A stretch of 64,000 nt of DNA from Proteles cristata cristata. Its lineage: Eukaryota; Chordata; Mammalia; Carnivora; Hyaenidae. Below are positions 11,390-23,876 of this stretch, one piece after another. How positions within the stretch are numbered: position 1 is the stretch's first letter; each line of letters opens with the position of its first letter. A program made the translations under genes and the position numbers. A model generated the notes under the pieces. It was given only the letters and a program-made list of their open reading frames with translations, was not told the origin of the DNA and did not search any database. Where the stretch lies: positions 1,860,001-1,924,000 of the forward strand of contig JAESUZ010004792.1 of assembly GCA_017311185.1 (NCBI GenBank), read 5' to 3'.

Positions 11390-12302
11390 TTTTTTTTTTT
11401 GAAAAAATTTGTTTACTTTATTTTATTTATTTATTTATTTTTACAAATAGTTTATTGTCAAATTAGTTTCCACATAACACTCAGTGCTCATCCCCATAAG
11501 TGTCTTAAGTGTCCTCCTCTATGCCCATCCCCCCTCCCCCCCACATCCATCAGTCCTCAGTTTTGTCAGCATTCAAGAGTCTCTCATGGTTTGCCTCTCT
11601 CCCTTTCCCCCACCATTTCCCCCCTTCTTCTCCCCCTTGTTCCTCCGTCAAGTTCCTCCTAATCCTCCTATACGTGCAAACATATGATATTTGTCCTTCT
11701 CTGCCTGTCTTATTTCGCTCAGCATAACACCTTCAAGGTCCATCCATGTTGCTACACATGGCCAGATTTCATTGTTTCTCATTGCCATGTAGGTATTCCA
11801 TGGTATAGATAAACCACATCTTCTTGATCCATTCATCTGTGGATGGACACTTAGGCTCTTTCCATGTTTTAGCTATTGTGGAGAGGGCTGCTATGAACAT
11901 TGGGGTACATGTGCTCCTATGCCTCAGCATTTCTGTATCCCTTGGGTAAATTCCTAGCAGTGCTATTGCTGGGTCCTAAGGGAGTTCTATTGTTAGTTTC
12001 CTGAGGAACCTCCACACTGTTTTCCAGAGGGGCTGTACCAGTTTACATTCCCACCAACAGTGTAGGAGGGTGCCCGTTTCTCCACATCCTCGCCAGCATC
12101 TCGTGTTCTCTGATTTGCTCATTTTAGCCACTCTGACTGGCGTGAGGTGGTATCTCAGTGTGGTTTTGATTTGTATTTCCCTGATGAGGAGGGATGCTGA
12201 GCATCGTTTCATGTGTCTATTGGCCATCTGGATGTCCTCTTTGGAGAAGTGTCTGTTCATATCTTCTGCCCATTTCTTCACAGGATTGTTTGTTTTTCTG
12301 GC
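11390..12302 (-). mobile_element. 5'-truncated L1 (0.9 kb) with 17-bp TSD
   Basis: The poly-T and TTTATTTATTTTTACAAATAG left end is the tail of a minus-strand L1. The 3' UTR (11450-11645) is followed by the C-terminal part of ORF2. The translated region 12311-11976 shows [18 protein letters not shown] and the L1 C-terminal cysteine motif C-X3-C-X7-H-X4-C (CWRGC...LLHCWWEC). A second frame, 11836-11648, carries the last residues, so there is at least one frameshift. The flanking duplication ATGGTACACCCCCTTCT lies at 11373-11389 and 12303-12319. The element is defective, and it belongs to the same young family as the nested L1s on the right. Confidence 0.97.
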
Positions 12303-12319
12303 ATGGTACACCCCCTTCT

Positions 12320-13755
12320 AAGATGAAGGACAAATTGCTGCACCATGCACTTTCTACAACTAACAAGAGGCTTGTTGACATCTATGGATTTTAAGCACAC
12401 TATTCACTACATTTGGAAATAGTTCACTGACTACCAGTGATTCTTGCTGTGATTTATGACAATTGCCTTGGAAATGCCTCCAGATCCTCATTCTTCCTGC
12501 CCGGCTTTTGCCCTGCTCCTTTCTCTTCCTAGATTGCTAGTTCTGAAACCTGCCCTCTGTTTAGGTGTTGAATCTGGTCTCCAGGGTGCATCTTGGGTTT
12601 CTCCCGAAGACTTTGGCTTGACTGTGCCCTTTGGCTGTCAGCACCTTCAATTCCTACAGTAAAATTTCTCCATTCCAGGTCCAGCAGCCAGACCTATGTC
12701 TGGTAAGGCCAGTAGACTCTCTGAAGTACAACTGCATCCATGTAGACTACCTTTGGAGTTCAGTGCTGGGAGTCTGACTTCAAAAAAGTCCTTGTTGGGC
12801 AGAAGAGTATCCCAGATAGAGTGCTTAGCTGCTTATGTTAGTGGGAGCTTTGTGGGTAGAAATTAGATAATTAGTATGAGGTCCATGTTGAAGTTGGCAC
12901 TACAATTAACACAGGAATTGCTACAACATGCAAAGAGTCATGAGGCTTTGGTGGGAAACAAAAATTGCGACCAGGGCTGATAGGAGGAACCCAAGACTCT
13001 AGGAATTCCCAGTCTCAGGAGGGCGCAGAACATTAGACTCTCCCAGAGGTAAGGATTTAAGGCAATCTCATCTAGAGGCTCAGGGGTAGAATGAAATCAG
13101 ATTATATTTGACTCAAATAAAAGTAAAAGTAAAAATTGTAAAAACACGAATCACAAATAAACACAAGTAGAAATTAAATCACTATTAGGTCCAATCTTGA
13201 GCTTGCATGATTCATGAGCTCCTTCTCCCTCTAAGCCCTTTAGTCCACACCAGGAACAAACTTCCCTGCAACACATTTATTTGGGCAGTTTCAGCTGCTG
13301 TATCCATAGGTTGCTATAGGGAGGACTGGCTCCTTCCATGCTCTGAGTTTCAGGAGAGAGCAGCCATTGCTGTGGAGAGATTCCTCTCTTCCTCTTATAG
13401 ATTATACGACAACCAATGTCAGCAGTGACAGAAGAATCCTTACATGGAAGGAACCAAGGCTAATGGGAAACTGTTGAAAAAACCCACGTAATGAAATCAG
13501 CATGATCTAGAACAGGTGAAAAGGTGGCAGGGGCACTGAGACAGATTAAATTGTTCAGGTAGCATGTTCGGTGGTGGCAAGAGTCAAGAAAGGTTAAAAA
13601 ATGGGGCCTCTTGAAAGAAAAGTGATGCTACTTTCCAAGACTAGCACCCCACCTCAGGACGTTATTTGTGTCAAGGGATAGAGACAGCTCTCAGCACAGC
13701 ATGGCTCAGCATGGCTGGAGTGAGAGGTAAGCCAGAGCTGTGTGCTGGGGCTCGA
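12320..13755. other. no gene recognised
   Basis: Unique-looking sequence follows the L1 insertion. Short open frames have no recognisable motif. I see no repeat of note. Confidence 0.4.
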
Positions 13756-13759
13756 GATC

Positions 13760-14225
13760 TGCAGCATGATAATCTTGACTTTTATTTTCTGAATGACCCG
13801 AGGCCAATGACTTAAGCTTTCTAAGTTTTAACTGCCTATTCTGCAAAATGGGGGGTATTGATTACACCTATTTCATAGAAGTATTGGTAAGGAATAAAAT
13901 GATATCAATCAGGGGCGCCTGGGTGGCTTAGTCGGTTAGGCGTCCGACTTTCGCTTAGGTCATGATCTCGCGGTTCGAGGGTTCGAGCCCCGCGTCGGGC
14001 TCTGTGCTGACTGCCAGCTCAGAGCCTGGAGCCTGTTTCGGAGTCTCTCTGACCTCTCTATTTCCCTCTCTCTGACCCTTCCCTGCTCTCTCTCTCTCTT
14101 TCTCTCTCCTAGAAATAAATAAAAAAATATTTTTTAAAAAATGATATCAAGCATATTAAATATTTAGCCAGGTGCCTGATACATAGCAAATGCTCAGCAA
14201 GTGTGAACCATCATTATTATACTTC
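13760..14225 (+). repeat. MIR split by a CAN SINE
   Basis: Left part: GAATGACCCGAGGCCAATGA, CTTTCTAAGTTTTAACTGCC, GCAAAATGGGGGGTATTGAT, CACCTATTTCATAGAAGTAT. Right part after the SINE: CCAGGTGCCTGATACATAGC, AAATGCTCAGCAAGTGTGAA, CCATCATTATTAT. Together they form one nearly complete MIR interrupted by the younger SINE at 13909-14137. Confidence 0.85.
13909..14137 (+). mobile_element. CAN SINE (young type), plus strand, 13-bp TSD
   Basis: The head GGGGCGCCTGGGTGGCTTAG contains pol III promoter elements: an A-box region near 13922-13935 and a B-box GGTTCGAGCCC near 13980-13990. A CT-rich stretch and an AAATAAATAAA tail follow. The TSD AAAATGATATCAA lies at 13896-13908 and 14138-14150. It carries young-subfamily markers CTTTCGCTTAGGTC and CTGTGCTGACTGCCAGCTC. 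Confidence 0.97.
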
Positions 14226-16448
14226 AAGGGGAAGGTGGGGCCAGAAACCCTGGAGGGGAAATGCCACCTGATCCAAGTTTCAGAGCTTGTTCCATTCTTA
14301 CTGTCCTCCCTATATAGACAGCATGCAGAAGTTGGAACAGCCTCAGAATGAGGTCCAGTAGCCCAGAGTCCCACCCTGTTGTGTTGCTAGTTTGCCAAGT
14401 GCCTTATTCTTTTTTCTTATTTTCTTTATTGTCTCTGGATCTCACTTTCTGCATTTACAAAATGGGCCATTGGTCTCTGACATCATGGGAGTCTTTGGGC
14501 TTCTAAGCAACATGGACAGAGTCAACTCACAAGGTTAGAGGGGTGGTATGGGTAGGAGGGAAGGACATTCCACGGAAGCCTCAGAGATGATGCTGATGGT
14601 AGGCCCCACCCCTGTGCTGCAGGTATGAAATCTGAGTGTCTGCAAGGGAAGCAGGAGGAGAGAGGGTACTATAATAGAAAGGGCAGGTTGCCAGAGGGTG
14701 CTTCAGACTGCAGCGCCTGGACGTCAGGGCTTCGACCCCAGCTCCCTGTGCTCTGCAACAATCCATTGAGCCCCTCACAGCCCTCAGTGTGTGATCCTAT
14801 AGGAAATGTTTCCCCAGTCCCCACAAGTTGTACTTTGGCACAGACACATGAGACTTTTGTGTTTCCACTGGGACACATGAGGAAAGGTTGTTTTTATGTA
14901 GGGGAAGAGACCAAGGGCAGCTATGAGGAAATGCAGACAAAGGAGGAGAGCTCAGTCTTGCCCTGAAAAGCTCCAGAAAAAGGTACATTATTCACACTGA
15001 AAATACTACATAGATAGCTGAGAATTACAGCTGAGCATTAATATGATTGCTCAGGAGACCTCTTGGATGTCATGTAGAGAAAAAGGACTAACCTGTGATG
15101 AGAAACCCTGGGCCCACTACTTACAAGCCATGTGTCCTCAAACCAGTCTCAGAACCCCTCAAAGACATATCTGTCCAGGAAGACTTTTGTTTTGCACAGT
15201 GGTCCCTGGCAGGACTCCAAGCTTTGCTCTGTCATGGTGCAAGTCCCTCAGCTCTATGACATGTCACTGGAGCATGGTGACAATTTACAATTTGACAGAG
15301 AGACTAAGCCTTCCTGTTTGCATTCTGGGGTAAATGTGGGGAAGGGCAAATGGAGTCTGGGTTTGGAAACTTGCCTAGTCTACAGTTCCCTCTCTTTCTT
15401 CAGGACACATAGCTCAAAAAATCAAGGCTTAAATCAGAGGTACTTCAACTCTTCCCCATACTATGACCTTGAACAAATCCCATAATTCCCTGAATGTCAG
15501 TTTCTACATCTATAAGATGGACTCAAAGTTAATTATAATACTTGATGAGGTGATGGAGGTTAAAGCTTTCTGTAACTTTGAAAGGCTTATGGTAATAGTG
15601 TAGCTTAAATTAATATCATCCCTAAAAGCCTATCATTTCTCTTCTGGCATTGGAACAGATCCATAAACCTGGGCAGGAGAATGGAAAATGCTCCCAGGCT
15701 GTTCCCTAGAAGGATGTCCTCCAGCCATTGCCATGACCAGATAACTTTCTGGAAAAACCACCCCCAAGGTACTGATGGCTTTCTTCTCTAAAAAACCATC
15801 TTCGAATGTGTGGGGTACCTCTATCACCTGGAGTCTCCTTTGGTCTCCTTTTTGCACTGTCAATTTGAGGTAGGATTTGTGGTGTCAGAACAATTTACAT
15901 CTGGAGATATATGTGAAAATTTAGCCTAAGGAGTACCAACTGGCTTAGTGCACATTAGTTCAGCTGGTGGGTTCCTCACGGATTCCTTCCCCAGTGTTTT
16001 TGCCAGGGAAGCTGGCACATTTCTTGGGCTCTGTTCTTGAATGACAGAAGGTTGTCTTATCTAAGAATTCATCTTTCCAGGTGCCCTCTATTGAAATTGC
16101 CTTAGTCTCCCAGACCCAATTAAACAGTGAAGACTTTTGAATACACCATCCCTTCCATGTTGAACACAGTGCTCCACTCTTCTGGAAGCATGCTTTGTTT
16201 ACAACTTGATTATGACACTTCCATTTTCTGGCCATATCCTATTGCAATCTATATATGTGGCTTATTTGCTTTCCAATAATCTAGTTCTCCTGAGGATAGG
16301 GATCCTCTTTTGCACCTTCTGCAGTAAACTCTGCCTTGCATCCAGCAGCACAGCCACTCCATGCCACTAGTAAGATGCCTGTTTGGTATTCCGCAGTAGC
16401 TTATAAAAAGTTTCCTGTGTATTGTCTTATTTAAACTTCTGCAAAATC
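14226..16448. other. no gene recognised; old MIR fragments
   Basis: Besides the MIR at 15465-15600 and a possible MIR trace at 14430-14470, nothing is recognisable. Overlapping open frames of 100-120 codons occur on both strands (for example 14625-14966 plus and 15132-15485 plus), but they lack domain motifs, splice support or similarity that I can see. Confidence 0.4.
15465..15600 (+). repeat. MIR, plus orientation
   Basis: ACCTTGAACAAATCCCATAA, CTGAATGTCAGTTTCTACAT and CTATAAGATGGACTCAAAG match the MIR core, followed by an ATAATACTTGATGAGGTGAT segment. Confidence 0.65.
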
Positions 16449-16461
16449 CCCTCATCTGTGT

Positions 16462-16637
16462 TCCTTAATGTTTGTTTATTTTTGAGGGGGGGAGGGGCAG
16501 AGAGAGGAAGATAGAGGATCCAAAGTGGACTCTGGATGGAGAGCAGTGAGTCTGATGTGGAGGTCAAATTCATGAACTGAGAGATAATGACCTGAGCCAA
16601 AGTTTGATGCTTAACCGACTGAACCACCCAGGCACCT
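16462..16637 (-). mobile_element. CAN SINE (older type), minus strand, 13-bp TSD
   Basis: TTTGTTTATTTTTGAGGGGG is on the left and GAACCACCCAGGCACCT on the right. The TSD CCCTCATCTGTGT lies at 16449-16461 and 16638-16650, which fixes the limits exactly. The body is diverged. Confidence 0.96.
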
Positions 16638-16740
16638 CCCTCATCTGTGTCTTTTGAGCACAGGGACCATGACTGACTGTCATGATTTTTTACCTCCAGT
16701 TCTTGGTACAAGTTCTGGCACATAAGAAATATACCCATGC

Positions 16741-16870
16741 CAGGGTGCCTGGGTGACTCAGTTGGTTAAACATCCGACTTCAACTCAGGTCATGATTTCA
16801 CTGTTCACGTGTTTGAATGCCACATTGGGCTCTGTGCTGACAGCTCGGAGCTTGGAGTCTTGTTGTAGAC
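16741..16870 (+). mobile_element. CAN SINE head, 3'-truncated
   Basis: CAGGGTGCCTGGGTGACTCA, AGGTCATGATTTCACTGTTC and GGGCTCTGTGCTGACAGCTC are the tRNA-like head and body. The element then runs out at about 16870 with no CT-rich stretch or tail. A later deletion probably removed the 3' end. Confidence 0.88.
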
Positions 16871-17469
16871 TCTAAGTCTAAAGTTCAAAACTAGAACTAG
16901 TGACGTAAGCATCCTAGTTTGAGCCTTCATGACACATTTTTCTTTTCTCTTCTCCAAGCCTCTGGTTTCTCCTGGTTTAGATAAACCTCGGATGGCTGGG
17001 TGAGCTAAGCACTTGTGAGCCTATAAACGGAGTGCTGATGTATGAAGGAGGCAGGCCTGGCAGTGTTTGGTGTATAGAATACAGCTTTGAGCCAAACCTT
17101 CTGTGCACTTTCTTCCTGCGCATCTTTGTGAATCATAGCTTCAAGATAGTCAACTAAAAATGTATCTTTCACTGTCAAGACACAGTTTTACATGAAATTA
17201 AGAATTCTTAGCTTTGCAAGTTTAATACATCGGCCTAGAATGGAAATCTGAGCCAACTTAATATCTTCGTTCAAGAATCTGCAGATTTTGTTGCCAAGGG
17301 TATTTCAACAGCTTTCTACGACTCTGATGAGGAATGAAACAAAGGAGCCCAAAGGAGACGAATTTGACCTCTGTGGATTCAGATTCCACCACAAGTGTGG
17401 GGCTAGGCATGCTGTCTGCCACTGTCTCAGCAGAGAGTCTGAACAAAGAGGACCAGTAGACCAGGCAGT

Positions 17470-17575
17470 GTCAGGCCTTGTAGACAATGGTAAGAATTTT
17501 GATTTCTATTTAAAATAATTGTGAGATTTTGGAAAGTGATGCCATATGATTTTCATCTATAAAATCACCTGAAAT
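17470..17575 (+). repeat. possible L2 fragment
   Basis: AGGCCTTGTAGACAATGGTA AGAATTTTGATTT resembles the 'GGCCTTGTAGGCC-TGGTAAGGA-TTTGGATTT' block of an old mammalian repeat, which I believe is L2. The fragment is short. Confidence 0.4.
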
Positions 17576-19689
17576 TAACTTCTATCTTTAATTCATTATA
17601 ATTAGATAATCAAAAATTAATATAATTAATGAATCTTTTAGATCAGGTGACATTCTATAAAGGGCCCACACCTGGGATATTTGTTAAGACCTCAGAGGTC
17701 AGCAGCAGAAGAGAACAAGTCAGGCTAACATGGCACAGACACTTGTCGAAGGAGAGTCCCTATGAGACGCCCTGGCTGGAAGATCCAGGCCTTCCAGGCC
17801 ACCTGGCAGATTATACAGTGTGGTAGATCTGGATACTACCCAGTAACCTTATCTTCTTTTGTAGCGTCTGCAAACAAAGGGTCATTTACTTTATGTTGCC
17901 CTATTCTCTAGTTGTTCGTGACATGTGGGCGGGCCCAGCCACCACATCAGGGCCTGAAGCTGACCTGCTGGCATGAACTCTCCTGTTCACTGGCTCCCTT
18001 TCCATTAGCAGACAGGTCCTGGTTAGACACCTCCCTGGCCAGCTGAGCTTCAGCCTAACAGGATCTTGCAACTCGACTCTTGACTGCAGGAAAGCTTCTT
18101 GGGATCCCAGGCAAGTTTTTCCTGTGCCAAGAGCATTGTGTTCTGTCCTCACAATAGCTGGTTCTCCCCCACCCCCAGGTCACCCATTATCTGTCACATG
18201 TATATGTGTCACCACTCAGGGTTTGTTTCTGTGGCTTCTGTCAGAACTGTCTGGATCTATCGATGGTGGGTGTATAAAAAGCCTGCACCCACTCCTGTTT
18301 TAACTTCATCACCAATTAGGTAAATTTCCTTGGCATCCTCAGAGGAAAAATTTTATTATAAACTCTTAAAAACATTTAAAAATATCAACATGATCATTAT
18401 AATGCATTATTCAGCTAGTTAAATGTGCTTTTAAAGAATACCATGAAATATATCTTCATTGTGAGGGCATCTGTTGTTTCTTCAAATGATTAGCTGTCAC
18501 TGAATCAATTTTTTATTTTATTGTGTGTCTAAGGCTATCTGTTCTAATTAAGGACCATGCATGAAGCTAAGCAAACTTACCACATCCTGTACAAACAAGG
18601 CTTTCAGTCCTGTGCTAACAATCCTAAATATGCTGGATGACCACCCCCCACGAGTAGCAAGGCCCAAGCTTGTGAACAGGAATGTGAGGGTCCCGTGATC
18701 TCAGTCCCATCTTTGCATGAACACTGCAGCCCATGAGGACCACAGAGGCATCAGAAGTGTGCATCCTGCCCATGTCCTCTCCTGCCTGTTGCTGCTCTGA
18801 TTCACCAGAGAGGACTGTCTGCAGGGAGGAGTCCTAGCAGTTCAGTGACCTGCTGCTACTGGCTCAGGCTGGCTCAGGGGAGATGCCGGACCGCTGTGAC
18901 ACGTGGTAATCTGGGACTGCAGGAAACAACGGCTGGGAAAGAGGTGCCTCCGGAAACTGGGATTCCCCCCTGAGGTTGTTTCCCTGAGAGATTCATTCTC
19001 ATCTCCCAGGCTCCAGGGCAGACGGTGGGGAGAAATAGTGCTGAGAGAGACAGTGGAGGAGACGGATGGGCTTGGGGGAGCAGGGAAGGAAAATGTAAGT
19101 TTACCAAGAATCCTCTGTGTAATGAATGCTGTTTATAAAGAATAAGGCAAAACTAAGAGTGATGATGATAATGAGCTGATATAAGAGGATTTTATCATTC
19201 TCCCTCTGGTCACATGAAATTTACCAAGCATAAAATGGAAATGAAAACAGAAATGGAGCTGTCCCTTTAAAAACACTGTTCTAAAGCCACCACTTCACAG
19301 AGGTGGGTTTAGTCTTGTATGAGATGGATCTCGTACTGCAAACTCCTTCCTATCCCTTTCCCTAAGTGAACCCCACATCCCCTCCCCCTGCACAGGTCCT
19401 TATGTGAGACACCCCATTCCCACCTCATTCTAGCATCCAGGAGACAATTTCTTTCCTATCTTCCAGACTTTTTATAAGACCCTACTTCATCTCCCCACTC
19501 TGGCAGCCTATCCTTTCTCCAGAGATTTCATTCTTTGAAAATGATCCAACATATCGTCTGGCTAAAAGCCTCAGAAATACAAGCAATCTGTTAGATCATA
19601 GGCCAGTTATAAAAATTTTGTAAAATTTGGCAAAAGTGTTAGCACTTAAAACTCATAATGCTGTTGAACAGTGTGTGTTTGGGGGTGGG

Positions 19690-19719
19690 AGGAGAGAGAG
19701 AGAGAGAGAGAGAGAGACT
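19690..19719. repeat. (GA)n microsatellite
   Basis: About 14 GA units lie just after a G-rich stretch (GTTTGGGGGTGGGAG). It is not part of a recognisable SINE, because no head follows. Confidence 0.9.
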
Positions 19720-20284
19720 ACCTATCATACACTGCAGGATCAAAACACTCAGGATGTCCCAAGGGGTATGGTCCTGGCCATGTTGCACTTCCACAAAATT
19801 TAGAGGAACCATGTCAAGTTGCTTTGAGTGTGATATGGAATAATGTATGTAGTGATGACTTATAGGCTCCTGGCATATAATTAAAACTCCCTTTTTATGT
19901 TTGGTGCCAGGTGTGGGGACACAATAACACAAGTATGGTTCCACACCTTCTAATTGTTTGTCTTCTGTAATTAAGAACACATACAGTTCAAGGTGTTTAT
20001 GTTCTAGCCTAGTTGGAGGCATAAGGTTAACAAACATAGGCCTTTGATTTGGGTTTGACAGAGTCCAGAAGTGCTAAGAAGTTAGATCTCCATGGGATTA
20101 AGGAACAATGGGAGAAAGAGAAGGAGAAGAGTGGTCAAATTGGCTCTTGGTCCTGGAATGTACTGAGCTACAGTAGTTCATATGACCTCTGACTTGATAA
20201 CATAAGCCTAATATTTACTCTCCCCCCTTCCCTTTCCATCATGCCTCTTGGGAGTGCCTACACTGGTGAAGTGGTACCACCTAA

Positions 20285-22460
20285 ATATTTTTGTTTTTAA
20301 TCTGACTTTTCATTTTGAAATAATTATAGATTCATAAGTAATTGAACGAAGTAATGCAAGGAGATCCTTGTACCCTTTACTCTGTTTACCCCAATGATAA
20401 CATCATGCAAAACTAGTGTAATATCACAACCAAGATATTGACTTTGGTACAGCCAAGACACAGAGCAAGGCCATCATCCCCAAAATTCTTTACATTGCCC
20501 TTGTATAGGTACACTAACTTCCCACTTGACTTTCTTCCCTTTCCTTTGGCAATTACTAGTCTTCTCTCCATTTTTATAATTTTATCATTTCAAGAATGTC
20601 ATATAAATGGAATTAAACAGTATGCAACCTATTGGGATTGATGTTTTATACTTGACATAATTCTCTGGAGATTCACCCACATCAATAGCTTGCTGGGTGC
20701 TTTCCCATGGTATGGAAGTGTCACCATTTGTGTTTAACCATTAATCTATTGAAGGACATCTAGATTATTTCCAGTTGGGACTATTATGAATAAAGTTGCT
20801 ATGGACATTTATATGAAAGTTTTTGTGTGATAATTTTTGAGTTCTCTGGGTTGTATGCTACAGTACAGTATGGCTATATTGATTTTTAGTCCCACCATTG
20901 TATGAGTAATCCAGTTTCTCTGCAATCCTATCAGCATTTGGTATTGTCACATTTTTTTTTTAATTTTAGGCATTCTAATAGGTTTATAACTTATGGTAGT
21001 TTTACTTTATATTTCCCTGATGACTAATCCTTAACAGATGTTGAATAGCTTTTCATGTGCTTATTTACTATCCGTATATTCTTCTCAATGAAGTGTCTAT
21101 TCATATCTTTTGCCCACTTTCCAATCGGTTTGTTATTTTTCATTTTGAGATTTCTTTATAAATTCAAGATACTAGTCCTTTACTGGTTATGTGGTTTGCA
21201 GCTATTTCTCACATTTATGAGCTTATCTTTTTATCCTCCTGATAGAGTCTTTGTAGAGCAAAAGCTTTTAATTTTGATCAAGTTCAATTTATCAATTTTT
21301 TCCCTTTATGGATTATGGTTTTGATATCAACTCTGGCCTTAAGGCCCAAATTTTCTATTTTTAAAAAGATTCATAGCTTTTATTTTACATGTAAGTCAGT
21401 GATTCAGTTGGAGTTGATTTTTGTACAAAATGCAATGTTTAGGCCAATGTTATTTGTTTAAATTTTTAAATCTTTTGCAGATGTCCAGTTGCTTTAACAC
21501 CATTTGATAAAAAGGCTATACTTCTCTCACTGAATTCCTTTTACACCTTGGTGAAAATCTAGTGGACACATTTGTGGGTCTATTTCTGAGCTCTCTTTTC
21601 TGTTTCTTAATCTATGTATCTATTCCTCTATCAATACCATACAATCTTGATCACTATAGTTCTATAATATGTCTTGGAATATGGAAAGTGATTTCTTGGA
21701 AAGTGATTTCTCCTACTTTCTTCTTTTCCAAAGTTACTTTAGTTTTTTTTAGTTCTTTTCTCTCTCCATGTAAATTTCAGAATAATTTTGTTTGTGTTTA
21801 TAGAAAAAAAACTTGCTAAAATTTTGATAAGAATTGCTTTAAAACTGTATACCAATTCAGAAAAGAATTGACAGATTTACTATGTTGTCTTCTAATCCTT
21901 CTAACTCAGGAACATAGTATGTCTCCATTTATTTAGATCCTGTCCTATTTCTTTCATTGGGATTTTATAGTTTCAGCATACAAGTCCCTTATATTTTTTG
22001 TTTTGTTAGATTTATCCTAAGTAGTTCATATTGTTTTCAATAATTATAAATGGTATCATGCGTTCATTGCTAGTATATACAAATATGGTATAGAGTTTTT
22101 ATAAGTTAACTTATATGCTGTGACCTTATGAACTTACTTATTAATTCTATACTTGTTTTGTGGATTCCTAGTGATATTCTCCTTTGAGTATCATATCACC
22201 TGCAAATAGGGACACTCTCTTTCTTTCTAATCTGCATACCTTTGCCTTATTGTGCATGCTAAATTTCTAATGTTGTGTTAAATAAAAGTTGTGGAATGGA
22301 TATGTTTGTCCTGTACCACAGAACAGAGGGAGAGCATTTAATTCTTCATCACTGAGTATAATGTCATCTGGAGCTTATTCAGGTATTCTTTATCAAGCTG
22401 AAGAAATTACCTCTATCCTTAGTTTTCTGAGAATTTTCAAGAAATCCCTTTCTTGATAGT
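20285..22460 (-). mobile_element. old L1M copy (L1-D), 3' end to mid ORF2
   Basis: 20290-20650 is the reverse complement of an L1M 3' UTR (GAAATAATTATAGATTCATAAG; TTTACCCCAATGATAACATC). ORF2 landmarks follow in reverse: CATTTGTGTTTAACCATTAA, TATTTCCCTGATGACTAATC, TTCTTTATAAATTCAAGATAC, CAATACCATACAATCTTGAT. ORF2 is full of stops. It ends near 22460 within ORF2, next to a second L1 (L1-E). Confidence 0.85.
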
Positions 22461-22612
22461 GTTTTTGTCCTATTACTACTTATTCTAACTTCCCAAAGAT
22501 TAACTCTATGTTTTCCTCTAAGAGATTATTTTAGTTTTAACTTTATATTTAGTTTTCCACTTTGAGTTAACTTTAGTACATGGTGCAAAGCAAAAGTTTA
22601 ACATCATTCTTT

Positions 22613-22840
22613 TATTTATTTTTTAAAAATTTTCTAACGTTTATTAGTTTTTGAGAGACAGAAAGAGACAGAACGTAGGTGGGGGAGGGGCAGAGAGAGA
22701 GGGAGACAGAATCGGAAGAAGGCTCCAGGTTCTGAGCTGTCAGCACAGAGCCTGATGTGGGGTTGGAAGTCGCAAGCTGTGAAGATCATGACCTGAGCAT
22801 AAGTCAGGCGCTCAACCGACTGAGCCACCCACGTGCCCCT
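22613..22840 (-). mobile_element. CAN SINE (older type), minus strand, 14-bp TSD
   Basis: Right end GAGCCACCCACGTGCCCC. The TSD TAACATCATTCTTT lies at 22599-22612 and 22841-22854. It has the older-type body GAGCTGTCAGCACAGAGCC and ACCTGAGC...GACTGAGCC. It is inserted in L1-E. Confidence 0.96.
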
Positions 22841-22948
22841 AACATCATTCTTTATATGTGAATATCTAGTTGTGTTAGCACCATTTGCTGAAAAAAACCC
22901 TCTTTCTCCATTAAATTTTCTTGAAATTCTTGCTGAAAATGAATTATC

Positions 22949-23142
22949 CAGGGGCACGCGGATAACTCAATTGGTTAAACCTCAGACTCTTGATTTGGGC
23001 TCTGGTCATGATTTCATGGTTCAGAGTTTGAGCTCCATGTCAGGCTCTGCACTGTCAACACGGAGCCTGTTTAAGATTCTTTCTCTCCATCTTTGCTCCT
23101 CCCCTGCTTGTTCTTACTCTTTCTCAAAATAAATAAATAATC
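22949..23142 (+). mobile_element. CAN SINE, plus strand
   Basis: GGGGCACGCGGATAACTCAA starts a diverged head, followed by GGTCATGATTTCATGGTTC, GGCTCTGCACTGTCAACAC, a CT-rich stretch and an AAATAAATAA tail. It lies only about 110 bp from the previous SINE, in opposite orientation, inside L1-E. Confidence 0.92.
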
Positions 23143-23775
23143 TTAAAATATCAATTATTCATAAATGCATGGTTTATTATATTCATTACATAAGTGTTTA
23201 TGTATAGTCTTTTAATTCTATTTCTTTGATCTATATGTCTATCTTAATACCAATACCACACAATCTTGATTACCATAGTTTTTAATAAGCTTTGAAATTA
23301 GGATGTGTGAGTCCTCTAAACTTGTTTTTCTTTTTCAAGATTGCTTTGACTACTCTAGGTCCCTTTATATTCTATATGCAATTGAAGATTAGCTTTTCTA
23401 TTTCTACAACATAGACAGCTGGGATTTTGATAACAACAATAGATCAGTTTGGGGAATATTGCCATCTTAACAATATTGCATCTTCCAATCCATAAACACA
23501 GGTGTCTTCCTATTTATTTAGGTATTCTTTAATTTCTTTTCAATGATTTCTACAGTTTTAGGGTGCAAGTCTTGTACTTTTTCTTTTAAAGCTTAATTCT
23601 TAAATTGTATTCCCAAGTGTTTTATTATTTCTGGTGCTTTGTATATTGATTGGTTTTCTTAATTTCATTTTCAGATTGTTCATTGCTAGGATATAGAAAT
23701 GCAACTCATTTTTATATGTTTATTTCTTATACTGAAAATTTACTGAAATCACTTATTGGTTGTAATGGAATTTTA

Positions 23776-23876
23776 TTTTTCTTTTAAAAATGTTCATTTA
23801 TTTATTTTGATAGAGAGTGGGGGAGAGGCGAGAGGGAGGGAGGGAGAGAGGAGAGGAAGAGACAGGAGAGAGACGC
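23776..23876 (-). mobile_element. 5'-truncated CAN SINE fragment, minus strand
   Basis: Only the tail and purine stretch (TTTATTTATTTTGATAGAGAG and a GA/GGGA-rich run) is present. An imperfect 12-bp direct repeat (AATGGAATTTTA / AATAGCATTTTA at 23764-23775 and 23877-23888) flanks it, suggesting insertion of a truncated copy. Confidence 0.7.

Larger units (their letters stand above)
16871..20284. other. no gene recognised
   Basis: Mostly unique sequence. It includes an AT-rich stretch (17515-17640), a weak L2-like piece (17470-17575) and a GA microsatellite (19690-19719). No frame has recognisable content. 18860-19100 is relatively GC-rich but shows no exon-like pattern that I can defend. Confidence 0.4.

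Noticed and set aside
13922..13990. possible tRNA gene (A box and B box)
   Set aside because: The match is the tRNA-Lys-derived head of a CAN SINE with a CT stretch and A tail; the acceptor stem is not kept. The same holds for the other SINE heads.
17834..18330. relatively GC-balanced interval tested for exons
   Set aside because: Short frames on both strands, no motif and no consistent splice pattern.
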